A DNA stretch of 64,000 nucleotides, taken from the NCBI RefSeq assembly GCF_900113435.1, contig NZ_FOPG01000002.1:682001-746000 (forward strand). Reading direction: 5' to 3'. Within the stretch, counting starts at the first letter, position 1. The number at the start of each line of letters is the position of its first letter. The stretch is from Sulfitobacter dubius (GTDB lineage: Bacteria > Pseudomonadota > Alphaproteobacteria > Rhodobacterales > Rhodobacteraceae). Below, one piece after another: positions 37,035 through 45,547 of this stretch. Made by a program: the position numbers and the translations under genes. The notes under the pieces were generated by a model. That model was not told where the DNA came from and did not search any database. It saw nothing but the letters and a program-made list of their open reading frames with translations.

Positions 37035-37064
37035 TTGACTTAATTGAGAATCGTTCTCATTAAT
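37035..37064 (+). promoter_or_regulatory. Predicted promoter of the metal-transport operon
   Basis: TTGACT at 37035-37040 matches the -35 box in 5 of 6 positions. At 17-18 nt spacing lies CATTAAT (37058-37064) as a weak -10 box. Transcription would begin at or next to the ATG at 37070. The -35 sits between the two palindromes, and site 2 covers the spacer and part of the -10. Confidence 0.5.
37045..37059. promoter_or_regulatory. Fur-family palindromic operator, site 2
   Basis: TGAGAA-TCG-TTCTCA is a perfect 6-3-6 inverted repeat whose right end is 10 nt before the start codon. Its centre is 29 bp from that of site 1, close to three helical turns, so two dimers would lie on the same DNA face. 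The position is right for repression by blocking polymerase. Confidence 0.8.
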
Positions 37065-37069
37065 GTCTC

Positions 37070-38059
37070 ATGGAAAATACATCTGACCTGCTTCGCCCTT
37101 CCCGCCGCACCGCTTTAATCGGTGGCATCAGTGCCGTTGCACTTCTCGGGGCTACGCCAGCCGCCTTCGCAGCGCAAAAACTTAACGTTGTCGCGACGAT
37201 AGGGATGATCGCCGACGCCGCTCGCCGCGTGGGGGGCGAATTGGTCGAGGTCCGCTCGCTCATGGGTTCAGGGGTCGATCCGCACAGCTACCGCCAGACG
37301 CGCAGTGACATCGTGGCGCTGACACGGGCCGATCTGGTGCTCTGGCATGGTCTCTACCTTGAGGCGCAGATGGAGCGGTTTTTCGAGGATCTGGGCCGCA
37401 AGCGCGCCGTGGTTGCCGTGGCCGATGCACTGCCCAAGGACGATTTGCTCAGCCATCCGGATTACGAGGGCCGCTATGATCCGCATGTCTGGATGGACCC
37501 GAACACATGGTTTGCTGTGGTTGATGAAGTCACCCGCGCCCTGACCGAGGCCCAGCCTGCGGGAGCCGAGACTTTCGCCCAGAACGCGGCCACCTACCGC
37601 GCCGAGCTGGAACATCTGGCCAGCTATGCCGCCGAGACCGTGGCACAGGTGCCAGAGAGCCAGCGCGTGCTGGTCACAGCCCACGACGCATTCAGCTATT
37701 TCGGACGCGCCTTTGGGTTCGAGGTGATCGGCATTCAGGGCATCTCAACCAACAGCGAGGCGGGGCTGAACCGCATCTCTGCATTGGTCGATGAACTGGT
37801 CGACCGCGAAATCGGCGCCGTCTTTGTCGAAACGTCGGTTTCCGACCGCAACATGCGCGCGCTGGTCGAAGGCGCTGCGGCGCGCGGTCATGAGGTCGTG
37901 ATCGGCGGCTCGCTCTATAGCGACGCCATGGGGGAACCGGGTAGCTATGAGGGCACTTATATCGGTATGATCGATCACAACGTCACCACCATCGCCCGCG
38001 CACTTGGCGCGTCGGTGGATGCGGGCGGGATGAACGGCAAGCTGGTACAGGGAAGCTGA
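37070..38059 (+). CDS. Metal (Mn/Zn) ABC transporter substrate-binding protein
   Basis: The 329-aa cluster A-I binding protein has the four expected metal ligands: His72 (GVDPHSYR), His139 (YDPHVWMD), His205 (TAHDAFSYFG) and Asp285 (GGSLYSDAMG). This His3-Asp set is like TroA and does not by itself separate Mn from Zn. The signal (residues 10-35) contains the paired arginines SRRTALIGG before the hydrophobic core, so Tat export is possible. There is no Shine-Dalgarno sequence before ATG 37070 and the predicted transcript starts at the codon itself. It is the first gene of a four-gene importer operon resembling SitABCD/MntABCD. Confidence 0.9.
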   Translation: MENTSDLLRPSRRTALIGGISAVALLGATPAAFAAQKLNVVATIGMIADAARRVGGELVEVRSLMGSGVDPHSYRQTRSDIVALTRADLVLWHGLYLEAQMERFFEDLGRKRAVVAVADALPKDDLLSHPDYEGRYDPHVWMDPNTWFAVVDEVTRALTEAQPAGAETFAQNAATYRAELEHLASYAAETVAQVPESQRVLVTAHDAFSYFGRAFGFEVIGIQGISTNSEAGLNRISALVDELVDREIGAVFVETSVSDRNMRALVEGAAARGHEVVIGGSLYSDAMGEPGSYEGTYIGMIDHNVTTIARALGASVDAGGMNGKLVQGS

Positions 38060-38062
38060 TCC

Positions 38063-38857
38063 ATGACACTTGAACTCGCCAGCAACCGTGAGACCGCGCC
38101 CACCTCCCGCGCCGATAGCCCGCTCGCCGTGCGCGGCATGACCGTCTCCTACGGACAGAAGCCAGCGGTTTTTTCGGTCGATATGACCGTTGAGCCGGGC
38201 AATATGACCGCGATCATCGGCCCGAATGGTGCGGGTAAGTCGACTTTGCTCAAGGCCGCCTTAGGCATTCTGACGCCGCTGGCGGGCACCGCCACCGTCT
38301 ATGGCAAGCCGGTCTCCGAACAACGTCACCGCATCGCCTATGTGCCGCAGCGCGCCAGCGTGGATTGGGATTTCCCGACCCGCGTGATCGACGTGGTGCT
38401 GATGGGGCTCTATCCGCAACTGGGCCTGCTTGGCCGCATCCGCCCTGTGCACCGCGCCCGCGCTACCGATTGTCTGGCCCGCGTCGGGATGGAAGATTTC
38501 GCCACCCGTCAGATCGGCCAGCTTTCCGGTGGCCAGCAACAGCGGGTGTTTCTTGCGCGGGCTTTGGCGCAGGATGCAGACCTCTATCTGCTGGACGAAC
38601 CCTTTGCCGGGGTCGATGCGGCAACCGAAAAGGCGATCATCGCCGTGCTGAAATCGCTGCGCGACGCAGGCAAAACGGTTGTGGCGGTTCACCATGACCT
38701 ATCGACCGTGGCCGAGTATTTCGACAATGTTTTCCTGATCAACACCCACCGCGTCGCCGAAGGCAGTGTCGAAGAGGTGTTCCAAGCCAACCACTTGCAA
38801 GACGCCTATGGCGGCCGCTTGGCGGGTGCGCAGATGGATGCGTTGCAGCTGTCATGA
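38063..38857 (+). CDS. Metal ABC transporter ATP-binding protein
   Basis: The 264-aa ATPase has Walker A GPNGAGKST (53-61), the Q-loop in AYVPQRASVDWDFP, signature LSGGQ (154-158) and Walker B LYLLDEP (174-180). The VDWDFP sequence after the Q-loop is typical of Mn/Zn/Fe chelate importers of the SitB/ZnuC group. It powers import by the two following permeases. It starts 3 nt after the binding-protein stop, and its own stop overlaps the next start by 4 nt. Confidence 0.92.
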   Translation: MTLELASNRETAPTSRADSPLAVRGMTVSYGQKPAVFSVDMTVEPGNMTAIIGPNGAGKSTLLKAALGILTPLAGTATVYGKPVSEQRHRIAYVPQRASVDWDFPTRVIDVVLMGLYPQLGLLGRIRPVHRARATDCLARVGMEDFATRQIGQLSGGQQQRVFLARALAQDADLYLLDEPFAGVDAATEKAIIAVLKSLRDAGKTVVAVHHDLSTVAEYFDNVFLINTHRVAEGSVEEVFQANHLQDAYGGRLAGAQMDALQLS

Positions 38858-40059
38858 TCTGGGACGCGCTGACGCTGCAACTGGGCTATAACGCCACGCT
38901 GGTAACACTTGGGGCCACCCTGCTGGGCATGGCTGCGGGGGTTGGCGGCACCTTTCTATTCCTGCGCAAGCGGGCGCTTGTCAGCGATGCGATCTCGCAT
39001 GCGACGCTACCGGGTGTGGCGCTGGCTTTCATGGTGATGGTCGCGCTTGGCGGGGACGGCCGCAACCTGATCGGCCTGCTGCTGGGCGCGGCCTTGTCTG
39101 CGGCGGCGGGGTTGCTTTTGGTCTCATGGCTCAGCAACCGCACACGGCTGGCCGAAGATGCGGCGATTGGCTCGGTCCTGTCGGTCTTCTTTGGGCTTGG
39201 CATCGTCTTGCTGACGGTGATCCAGACCATGAGCGCGGGGCGACAGGCGGGGCTGGAGGATTTTCTCTTGGGCTCTACCGCCGGGATGCTGCGCAACGAT
39301 GCGCTGATCATCGCCGTCGCGGCGGCGCTGACGCTGGCGCTGGTGCTGCTCTTGCGCCGCCCGCTGACATTGGCGTCGTTTGATCCCGAATATGGCACCG
39401 CCATTGGCCAGAACGTGCCGCGCACCGATCTGGCGATGATGGGGCTGGTATTGGCCGTGACGGTAGTGGGGCTCAAGATCGTCGGGCTGATCCTGATCGT
39501 CGCACTGCTGATCATCCCGCCCGTCACCGCCCGGTTCTGGAGCGAGCGGACCGATCACGTGGTGCTGATCTCCGGCGCGCTTGGCGGCATCGCGGCCTAT
39601 GTCGGCGCGGCGCTGTCGGCGGCGCAACCAAACCTGCCGACGGGACCGATCATCGTGCTGGTGGGCTTTGCGCTCTTTGCGCTGTCGCTGCTGCTGGCCC
39701 CGGGGCGCGGAGCGCTGTCGGCTCTGCTACGCCACCGCCGGTACCAGCGCCGGGTGCATCTGCGGCAGGGGCTACTGGCGTTGGCCCATGGGCAACCGAT
39801 CTACGAACAACTCACCCTCCGTCTGCTGCGCGCCGAGGGCTATGCGCTGCCCGATGGGGTCGCCACCAAAGCAGGCCGGGGCCGCGCCGCCAAGGCGCTG
39901 CGGGATGAGACCCGCTGGCAGCTCATCCGCCGCGATCCGGCATACGAGGCGGCGGCCCAGCAATATGACGGTCTAACCCCCATCGAGACGGTGCTGACCG
40001 CCGACCAAATCCGCGAAATTGACAGCCGCATCGACATGCGCGGCGGGGTGATGGCATGA
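38854..40059 (+). CDS. Metal ABC transporter permease with cytoplasmic C-terminal extension
   Basis: The 401-aa protein has the ABC-3 permease core (about 1-285): multiple membrane helices with ALVSDAISHATLPGVALAF near 41-59 and ILIVALLIIPPVTARFW. After the last helix a charged tail of about 110 residues follows (LLRHRRYQRRVHLRQGLL to the end). The tail is mainly helical and basic in its first half, with a pattern that could form a winged helix. Most SitC/ZnuB proteins end near 290 residues. The tail may regulate transport in response to metal, but no metal-binding motif is obvious. Confidence 0.9.
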   Translation: MIWDALTLQLGYNATLVTLGATLLGMAAGVGGTFLFLRKRALVSDAISHATLPGVALAFMVMVALGGDGRNLIGLLLGAALSAAAGLLLVSWLSNRTRLAEDAAIGSVLSVFFGLGIVLLTVIQTMSAGRQAGLEDFLLGSTAGMLRNDALIIAVAAALTLALVLLLRRPLTLASFDPEYGTAIGQNVPRTDLAMMGLVLAVTVVGLKIVGLILIVALLIIPPVTARFWSERTDHVVLISGALGGIAAYVGAALSAAQPNLPTGPIIVLVGFALFALSLLLAPGRGALSALLRHRRYQRRVHLRQGLLALAHGQPIYEQLTLRLLRAEGYALPDGVATKAGRGRAAKALRDETRWQLIRRDPAYEAAAQQYDGLTPIETVLTADQIREIDSRIDMRGGVMA

Positions 40060-40985
40060 ACGGTTCTGAATTTGTCCCCCTCTCACTGGTGCCGATGCTG
40101 ACCGGCATCTTCGTCGCCGTGGCCTGTGCCCTGCCGGGGAATTTCCTCGTCCTGCGCCGCCAAGCGCTGATCGGCGATGCGATCAGCCATGTGGTGCTGC
40201 CGGGGATCGTCGTGGCGTTCCTGCTGACCGGCGTGGTCAGCACTTGGCCGATGCTGCTGGGCGCTGCGGGGGCGGCGCTGGTCGCCGTGCTGGCCATCGA
40301 AGGCGTGCTGCGTTTGGGCAAGATCGAATCCGGCGCGGCGATGGGCGTGGTCTTTACCGCGATGTTCGCGGGCGGCGTGCTGCTGCTTGAGCAATCAGAC
40401 ACCAGCAATGTGCATCTCGACGTGGAACATGCGCTTTACGGTAACCTTGAAAGCCTGATCTGGCTGGATGCGACCGGCTGGGGGTCGCTGTTCGACCCCG
40501 AGGCGCTGGCGACCCTCCCGGTGGAGCTGCCGCGCATGGCGGTGACGCTGCTCTTCGTCGCGCTTTTTACCGCGATCTTCTGGCGACCGCTCAAGATCAG
40601 CACCTTCGACGAGGGCTTCGCCCGTACCATCGGCATGAAGACCGGGCCACTGGGCCTAGGGCTGGTGATCGTTGCCGCCATCGCCGCCGTCGCAGCCTTT
40701 GACGCGGTGGGCAGTATCATCGTCATCGCCATGTTCATCTGCCCCCCCGCCGCCGCGCGGATGATGACCAACCGTTTGGAGTACCAGATTGCGTGGTCGG
40801 TGCTTTTTGCCACGCTAGCCGCTGTGCTGGGCTATGTGCTGGCGGGGTACGGGCCGCTTTGGATCGGCATGCGGGATTCGGTGTCCGCGGCGGGGATGAT
40901 CGCCACGGTTTCAGGGGTTATCCTTGGGTTTTCGGCACTTATGGGGCCGCATCGGCAAAGAGGCGCTGCTGCCCCCGCCGCTTAA
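40056..40985 (+). CDS. Metal ABC transporter permease (second)
   Basis: The 309-aa ABC-3 family permease has eight or nine hydrophobic segments and the conserved LIGDAISHVVLPGIVVAFL stretch near residue 38. It pairs with the upstream permease to form the heterodimeric channel. It overlaps the previous gene by 4 nt, and a small terminator follows, so it ends the operon. Confidence 0.92.
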   Translation: MNGSEFVPLSLVPMLTGIFVAVACALPGNFLVLRRQALIGDAISHVVLPGIVVAFLLTGVVSTWPMLLGAAGAALVAVLAIEGVLRLGKIESGAAMGVVFTAMFAGGVLLLEQSDTSNVHLDVEHALYGNLESLIWLDATGWGSLFDPEALATLPVELPRMAVTLLFVALFTAIFWRPLKISTFDEGFARTIGMKTGPLGLGLVIVAAIAAVAAFDAVGSIIVIAMFICPPAAARMMTNRLEYQIAWSVLFATLAAVLGYVLAGYGPLWIGMRDSVSAAGMIATVSGVILGFSALMGPHRQRGAAAPAA

Positions 40986-40986
40986 T

Positions 40987-41007
40987 CGAATCGCAACGAT
41001 TCGTTTT
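40987..41007 (+). terminator. Terminator of the metal-transport operon
   Basis: CGAATCG (40987-40993) and CGATTCG (40997-41003) form a perfect 7-bp stem over a CAA loop, followed by TTTT, starting 1 nt after the operon's final stop codon. Confidence 0.7.
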
Positions 41008-41031
41008 CTGGGCAACCGATTCGCTTTTGCT

Positions 41032-41060
41032 TTGACCTGTGATTCGTCCTGCGTCTATAC
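41032..41060 (+). promoter_or_regulatory. Predicted sigma-70 promoter upstream of mutL
   Basis: TTGACC (41032-41037) and CTATAC (41055-41060) are separated by exactly 17 nt. Transcription would start near 41067, which leaves about 200 nt of leader before the mutL start at 41269. The leader contains a short stem CTCC-TTC-GGAG (41071-41081) but no reading frame or RNA family that I recognise. Confidence 0.6.
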
Positions 41061-41268
41061 AGGTGGCAAGCTCCTTCGGAGACGACTTGTACCCGGGTCG
41101 CCCGCCGCGCTGATAAGACCGGAATAACAAAAGCACCAGTGCGCCGAGTAGCCGACCCAGAAGCGGATCGCCCCAGTCTTGGCGGCGGTCCGCTGACTCT
41201 GTCTTCCCCCTCTGATAGACGCAATCCGATCTGGCAGAATCGGAACGGCCCATGCTAGGTCTTGCGGT

Positions 41269-43155
41269 ATGCCAAGCCCGACCCCCAATATAAGCGAAAA
41301 CCGCCCCGTCATCCGCCAGTTGGACGATTCCGCGATCAACCGCATCGCTGCGGGCGAGGTGGTCGAACGCCCCGCTTCCGCCGTGAAGGAACTGGTCGAG
41401 AACGCCATAGATGCGGGCGCGCGGCGCATCACCGTAGAATATGCCGACGGTGGCAAGACGATGATCCGCGTGACCGACGATGGCTGCGGCATCGCGCCCG
41501 AAGACTTGGCGCTGGCCTTGTCGCGCCACGCGACCTCCAAAATCGATGGCTCTGACCTGCTTGATATCCACACTTTCGGCTTTCGGGGCGAGGCGTTGCC
41601 GTCCCTCGGTGCTGTCGGGCGGCTGACCATCACCAGCCGAGCGTCTGGTTTTGACGGGGCCGAGATTACCGTCGACGGTGGCCGCATGGGCGAGGTGCGC
41701 CCGGCGGCGCTGAACAGCGGCACCATCGTGACCCTGCGCGATCTGTTTTTCGCCACACCTGCGCGGCTCAAGTTCCTGCGCACGGACCGGGCCGAGGCGC
41801 AGGCGATCGGCGATGTCATCAAGCGGCTGGCCATGGCCGAACCCTTCGTGCGCTTCGTGCTGCGCGATGTGTCGGGCGACGGCAAGGGCCGCGATGTGTT
41901 CCGCGCCGAGGCTGAGCAGGGCGATCTGTTTGCGGCGCTTCATGGCCGTTTGGCGCAGGTGCTGGGCCGAGAGTTCGCGGAAAACTCCCTGCCGATCGAC
42001 GCGATGCGCGAGGGGCTGCATCTGACCGGCTTCGCTGCCCTGCCGACCTATTCGCGCGGCTCTGCCGTGGCGCAATATCTCTTCGTGAATGGCCGCCCAG
42101 TGCGGGATAAACTGCTGACCGGGGCGCTGCGCGGCGCTTATTTTGACTTCCTCAGCCGCGACCGCCACCCGGCGGCGGCGCTGTTCGTGGAATGCCCGCC
42201 AACGCTGGTCGATGTAAACGTGCATCCCGCGAAATCCGAGGTGCGCTTCCGCGATCCCGGTTTGGCGCGCGGGCTGATCGTCTCGGCCCTGCGTCATGCG
42301 CTGGCCGAGGCGGGGCACCGCGCTTCGACCACCGTGGCGCAGGCGACCTTGGGCGCGATGCAGCCAGAGCCACAGGGTGCTCGGGTTTATCAGATGGACC
42401 GCGCTGGCATGGACCGGCCCAGCCCCGCCGCGCGGCAAGCTGCTTATCAGGCGCAGGCGCCGGGTTTTGCCGAAACTGCGGGCGTCTGGGGCCGGGTGGA
42501 GGGCACGCCGATGCCCGAAGCGCCCGCGCCGTTCACTGCCGCGCCCGAGGGCGAGGAAGCGGCCCCCGCCCCCGACTACCCGCTCGGCACCGCTCGGGGG
42601 CAGGTGCATGAGAATTACATCATCGCCCAAACCACCAATGGCATGGTCATCGTTGACCAACACGCGGCGCATGAGCGGTTGGTCTATGAAAAACTGAAGC
42701 GCCAGATGGAAGCCAACGGCGTCGCCGCCCAAGCGCTGCTGATCCCCGAGATTGTCGAGCTATCCACCAATGACTGCGCGCGGCTGCTGGAACTGGCGGA
42801 CGAGCTTGCCAAACTCGGCCTTGGCATCGAAGCCTTCGGTGGCAGCGCCATCGCCGTGCGCGAAACGCCCGCGATCCTTGGCACCGTCAACGCCCGCGCG
42901 CTGATCCTTGATGTGCTGGACGAATTGGCCGACGGCGACAGCAGCAACATCGTTCAGGCCAAGATCGAAGCGATCCTGAGCCGGGTCGCCTGTCACGGCT
43001 CGATCCGCTCGGGCCGTTGGATGCGCGCCGAAGAGATGAACGCGCTGTTGCGCGAGATGGAGGCGACCCCGCACTCCGGCCAGTGCAACCACGGGCGGCC
43101 CACCTATGTCGAACTCAAACTCGCCGACATCGAACGGCTTTTCGGGCGCACTTGA
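41269..43155 (+). CDS. mutL: DNA mismatch repair protein MutL
   Basis: The 628-aa protein has the GHKL ATPase in its first 330 residues: Glu41 and Asn45 in ELVENAIDAGA, DDGCGI and FGFRGEALPSLG. The linker (about 335-445) is Pro/Ala-rich. The C-terminal domain carries the endonuclease motif DQHA-x2-E-x4-E from Asp463, plus ACHGSIRSG and CNHGRPT motifs that complete the metal site. So this is a nicking-type MutL, as in bacteria without MutH. It couples MutS recognition to strand cutting. mutS is not in the window. Its stop overlaps the rmuC start by 1 nt (TGATG). Confidence 0.97.
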   Translation: MPSPTPNISENRPVIRQLDDSAINRIAAGEVVERPASAVKELVENAIDAGARRITVEYADGGKTMIRVTDDGCGIAPEDLALALSRHATSKIDGSDLLDIHTFGFRGEALPSLGAVGRLTITSRASGFDGAEITVDGGRMGEVRPAALNSGTIVTLRDLFFATPARLKFLRTDRAEAQAIGDVIKRLAMAEPFVRFVLRDVSGDGKGRDVFRAEAEQGDLFAALHGRLAQVLGREFAENSLPIDAMREGLHLTGFAALPTYSRGSAVAQYLFVNGRPVRDKLLTGALRGAYFDFLSRDRHPAAALFVECPPTLVDVNVHPAKSEVRFRDPGLARGLIVSALRHALAEAGHRASTTVAQATLGAMQPEPQGARVYQMDRAGMDRPSPAARQAAYQAQAPGFAETAGVWGRVEGTPMPEAPAPFTAAPEGEEAAPAPDYPLGTARGQVHENYIIAQTTNGMVIVDQHAAHERLVYEKLKRQMEANGVAAQALLIPEIVELSTNDCARLLELADELAKLGLGIEAFGGSAIAVRETPAILGTVNARALILDVLDELADGDSSNIVQAKIEAILSRVACHGSIRSGRWMRAEEMNALLREMEATPHSGQCNHGRPTYVELKLADIERLFGRT

Positions 43156-44396
43156 TGGAGCTTGGCGGCACGACGTTGAACCTGTCTGACCCTGTGACGC
43201 TGGCCGCCCTTGCCGGGGCAGGGCTGCTGTTGCTCATCCTTATCTTGCTGATCATGGCGGTCCGCGCCGCTGGCCGCTCGGCCCGCGTGGCCGCCCCCTT
43301 GGCGCAGCAGATGCGCGTGCTTGGGGGGCATGTGCAACAGTTGGGGCAGGGGCAGGAGCAGCTGCGCGGCGGGTTGCAGATGGTCTCAGACACACAAAGC
43401 AACACCCAAGCGCAGATGATGCAAAGCATGGAGGCGCGGCTTGCCTATGTGCAGCAGCAGATGCAGGACCGGCTGGCCGACAACGCCGCCCGCTCGGCCC
43501 GCTCGCTCGCTGAGATGCAGCAGCGCATGACCGAGACGCTGCACGGCTCGTCGAAACGCACCACCACCAGTCTTGCGCAGTTGCAGGAGCGTCTGGCCTC
43601 GATCGACAAGGCGCAGGATAATATCACCAAACTGTCGGGCGACGTGCTGTCGCTGCAAGACATCCTCAGCAACAAACAAACGCGCGGATCCTTTGGTGAA
43701 ATCCAACTGCGCGATATCGTGTCGAAAGCCCTGCCGAGCGACAGCTATTCTTTGCAAGCCACGCTCAGCAACGGCAAGCGGCCCGATTGCCTGATCCATC
43801 TGCCCAACCCACCCGGCCCGATCGTGATCGACAGTAAATTCCCGCTAGAGGCCTATGAGGCCCTGCGCCGCGCCAAGACCGAGGCAGAGACCCGCGCCGC
43901 TGCCCAGCAGATGAAGGTCGCCGTGCGGGTGCATCTGAATGCCATCGCCGACAAATATATTCTGGAGGGCGAGACAGCCGAGGGCGCCTTGATGTTCCTG
44001 CCCTCCGAAGCCGTCTATGCCGAATTGCACGCCAACTTCCCCGAACTGGTCCGCGAGGGGTTTGAAAAGCGCGTTTGGATCGTCAGCCCGACCACCTGCA
44101 TGGCCACGCTCAACACCATGCGCGCGATCCTGAAAGATGCGCGGATGCGTGAACAAGCGGGGGCGATCCGCCGTGAGTTGGGCAATCTGAACAAGGATGT
44201 TGAGCGTCTAGCGATGCGTGTCGGCAACCTCGACCGGCATTTCAGCCAAGCGCGGCGCGATGTCGAGGAGATCAAAGTCAGCAGCGAAAAAGCCGCCAAA
44301 CGCGCGGGCCGCTTGCATAATTTCGACTTCGAAGAACTGGCAGAAGACAAAACCGAGGCTATTGTTCCCCTAAGGACACCCGAAGGGAACGGCTGA
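43155..44396 (+). CDS. rmuC: DNA recombination protein RmuC
   Basis: The 413-aa protein starts at ATG 43155, sharing one base with the mutL stop. A single membrane helix (about 15-38) is followed by a long coiled coil (about 45-170) and then the RmuC nuclease-like domain with RGSFGEIQLRDIV and PGPIVIDSKFPLEAYE, the PD-(D/E)xK-like core. RmuC limits rearrangements at inverted repeats and acts in genome-integrity surveillance. An upstream in-frame start would lie inside mutL. Pairing with mutL suggests a DNA-repair operon. Confidence 0.93.
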   Translation: MELGGTTLNLSDPVTLAALAGAGLLLLILILLIMAVRAAGRSARVAAPLAQQMRVLGGHVQQLGQGQEQLRGGLQMVSDTQSNTQAQMMQSMEARLAYVQQQMQDRLADNAARSARSLAEMQQRMTETLHGSSKRTTTSLAQLQERLASIDKAQDNITKLSGDVLSLQDILSNKQTRGSFGEIQLRDIVSKALPSDSYSLQATLSNGKRPDCLIHLPNPPGPIVIDSKFPLEAYEALRRAKTEAETRAAAQQMKVAVRVHLNAIADKYILEGETAEGALMFLPSEAVYAELHANFPELVREGFEKRVWIVSPTTCMATLNTMRAILKDARMREQAGAIRRELGNLNKDVERLAMRVGNLDRHFSQARRDVEEIKVSSEKAAKRAGRLHNFDFEELAEDKTEAIVPLRTPEGNG

Positions 44397-45410
44397 ATGA
44401 ACGACGTGGACATTACCGGGATGACGCTGGAGGCGATGCAGACGCGGGCCGCCGCGTTGCGCAGCGATATCTTGCAAACGCCGGTGGTGACGCTCTCCTC
44501 TCCCATGGTTGATGATGTGCTGGGCGGCGCGCGGGTTACGCTCAAGCTGGAGTGTTTTCAGCATACCGGCACCTTCAAGGCCCGCGGCGCGTTGTCGGTG
44601 GCGCGCCAGCTTGACGACGACACGCGTGGGCGGGGCATCACCGCAGCCAGTGCGGGCAACCACGCCATCGCAGCAGGCTGGGCCGCGGCCAAGCTTGGCA
44701 TCAGCGCCAAGGTGGTGATGCAGGACAACGCCAACCCCTTCCGCGTCGCTCTCGCCCGCGCCACCGGGGCCGAGGTCATCCTGAAACCCGCGGGGACCGA
44801 GACTTTCGCCGAGGCGGAGCGGCTCGTGCGTGATGAGGGGCGGTTCTTTATCCATCCTTTCGAGGGGCTGCACACCTCGCTCGGCGCTGCCGGCGTGGGG
44901 CTGGAACTGATGGCGCAGGTGGCGGATTTGGACGCGGTCGTCGTCTCTGTCGGCGGCGGCGGGCTGATTAGCGGTGTGGCTGCGGCGGTCAAAGCGATCA
45001 ACCCCGCATGTCGGGTCTATGGCGTGGAGCCTGAAGGGGCCGACAGCATGTCGCAAAGCCTCGCCTCTGGCGCACCCGTGACCATCCCGCAGGTCAATAC
45101 CATCGCCGACAGCCTTGGCCCGCCGATGGCGCTGCCCTTCGGTCATGCGCTCTGTGCGGTCTATGTCGATGATGTGGTGACGGTCAGCGATGATGCGATC
45201 TGCGCCGGGATGGTGGTGCTGCAACAGGCGGCGAAATTGGCGGTGGAACCTGCTGCCGGGGCTGCGATGGCCGGGGCGCTCGGGCCCCTGCGCGGGCAGC
45301 TGGCCGGGCGGCGTGTGGGGGTGATCGTCTGCGGGGCGAATATCGACACCGACAGTTATCTGGGCCAGCTAAGCCGCGGACAAGGGGCGCTCGACAGCCT
45401 CCTGTCCTAG
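44397..45410 (+). CDS. PLP-dependent threonine/serine dehydratase or racemase family protein
   Basis: The 337-aa fold-type II PLP enzyme has the lysine motif HTGTFKARGA with Lys61, the SAGNHA substrate loop and the phosphate cup VGGGGLISG. Length and lack of an ACT domain fit catabolic threonine ammonia-lyase, serine racemase or hydroxy-aspartate dehydratase rather than biosynthetic IlvA. The usual serine before the motif (PSFK) is threonine here. ATG directly abuts the rmuC stop (TGAATG). A DNA-repair link is not implied; it is probably just co-transcribed. Confidence 0.88.
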   Translation: MNDVDITGMTLEAMQTRAAALRSDILQTPVVTLSSPMVDDVLGGARVTLKLECFQHTGTFKARGALSVARQLDDDTRGRGITAASAGNHAIAAGWAAAKLGISAKVVMQDNANPFRVALARATGAEVILKPAGTETFAEAERLVRDEGRFFIHPFEGLHTSLGAAGVGLELMAQVADLDAVVVSVGGGGLISGVAAAVKAINPACRVYGVEPEGADSMSQSLASGAPVTIPQVNTIADSLGPPMALPFGHALCAVYVDDVVTVSDDAICAGMVVLQQAAKLAVEPAAGAAMAGALGPLRGQLAGRRVGVIVCGANIDTDSYLGQLSRGQGALDSLLS

Positions 45411-45547
45411 CGCTCTCCAAGGGGCTTTGCACGCGATCGCGGAACTGCGTGAATTCTTCCAAGAAAATCTATCGGGCGCTGCAACTTTAACACCCCTTTA
45501 CCCGTGGGTGCCCCATATCCAAAGTTCCGGACCAAAGCAGGACCCCT

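Noticed and set aside
37035-37064. Annotating the metal importer confidently as manganese-specific (sitABCD)
   Set aside because: The ligand set His-His-His-Asp fits both Zn and Mn TroA-type proteins, so the metal and symbols were left open.
40982-41224. 80-codon minus-strand frame between the metal operon and mutL
   Set aside because: Its composition is Arg/Ser-rich without a domain, and it overlaps the predicted terminator and promoter region.
45411-45547. RpoE-type promoter before the FAD oxidoreductase gene
   Set aside because: The regulon link suggested one, but no TGATC-type -35 with a suitable -10 could be found, so none is annotated.
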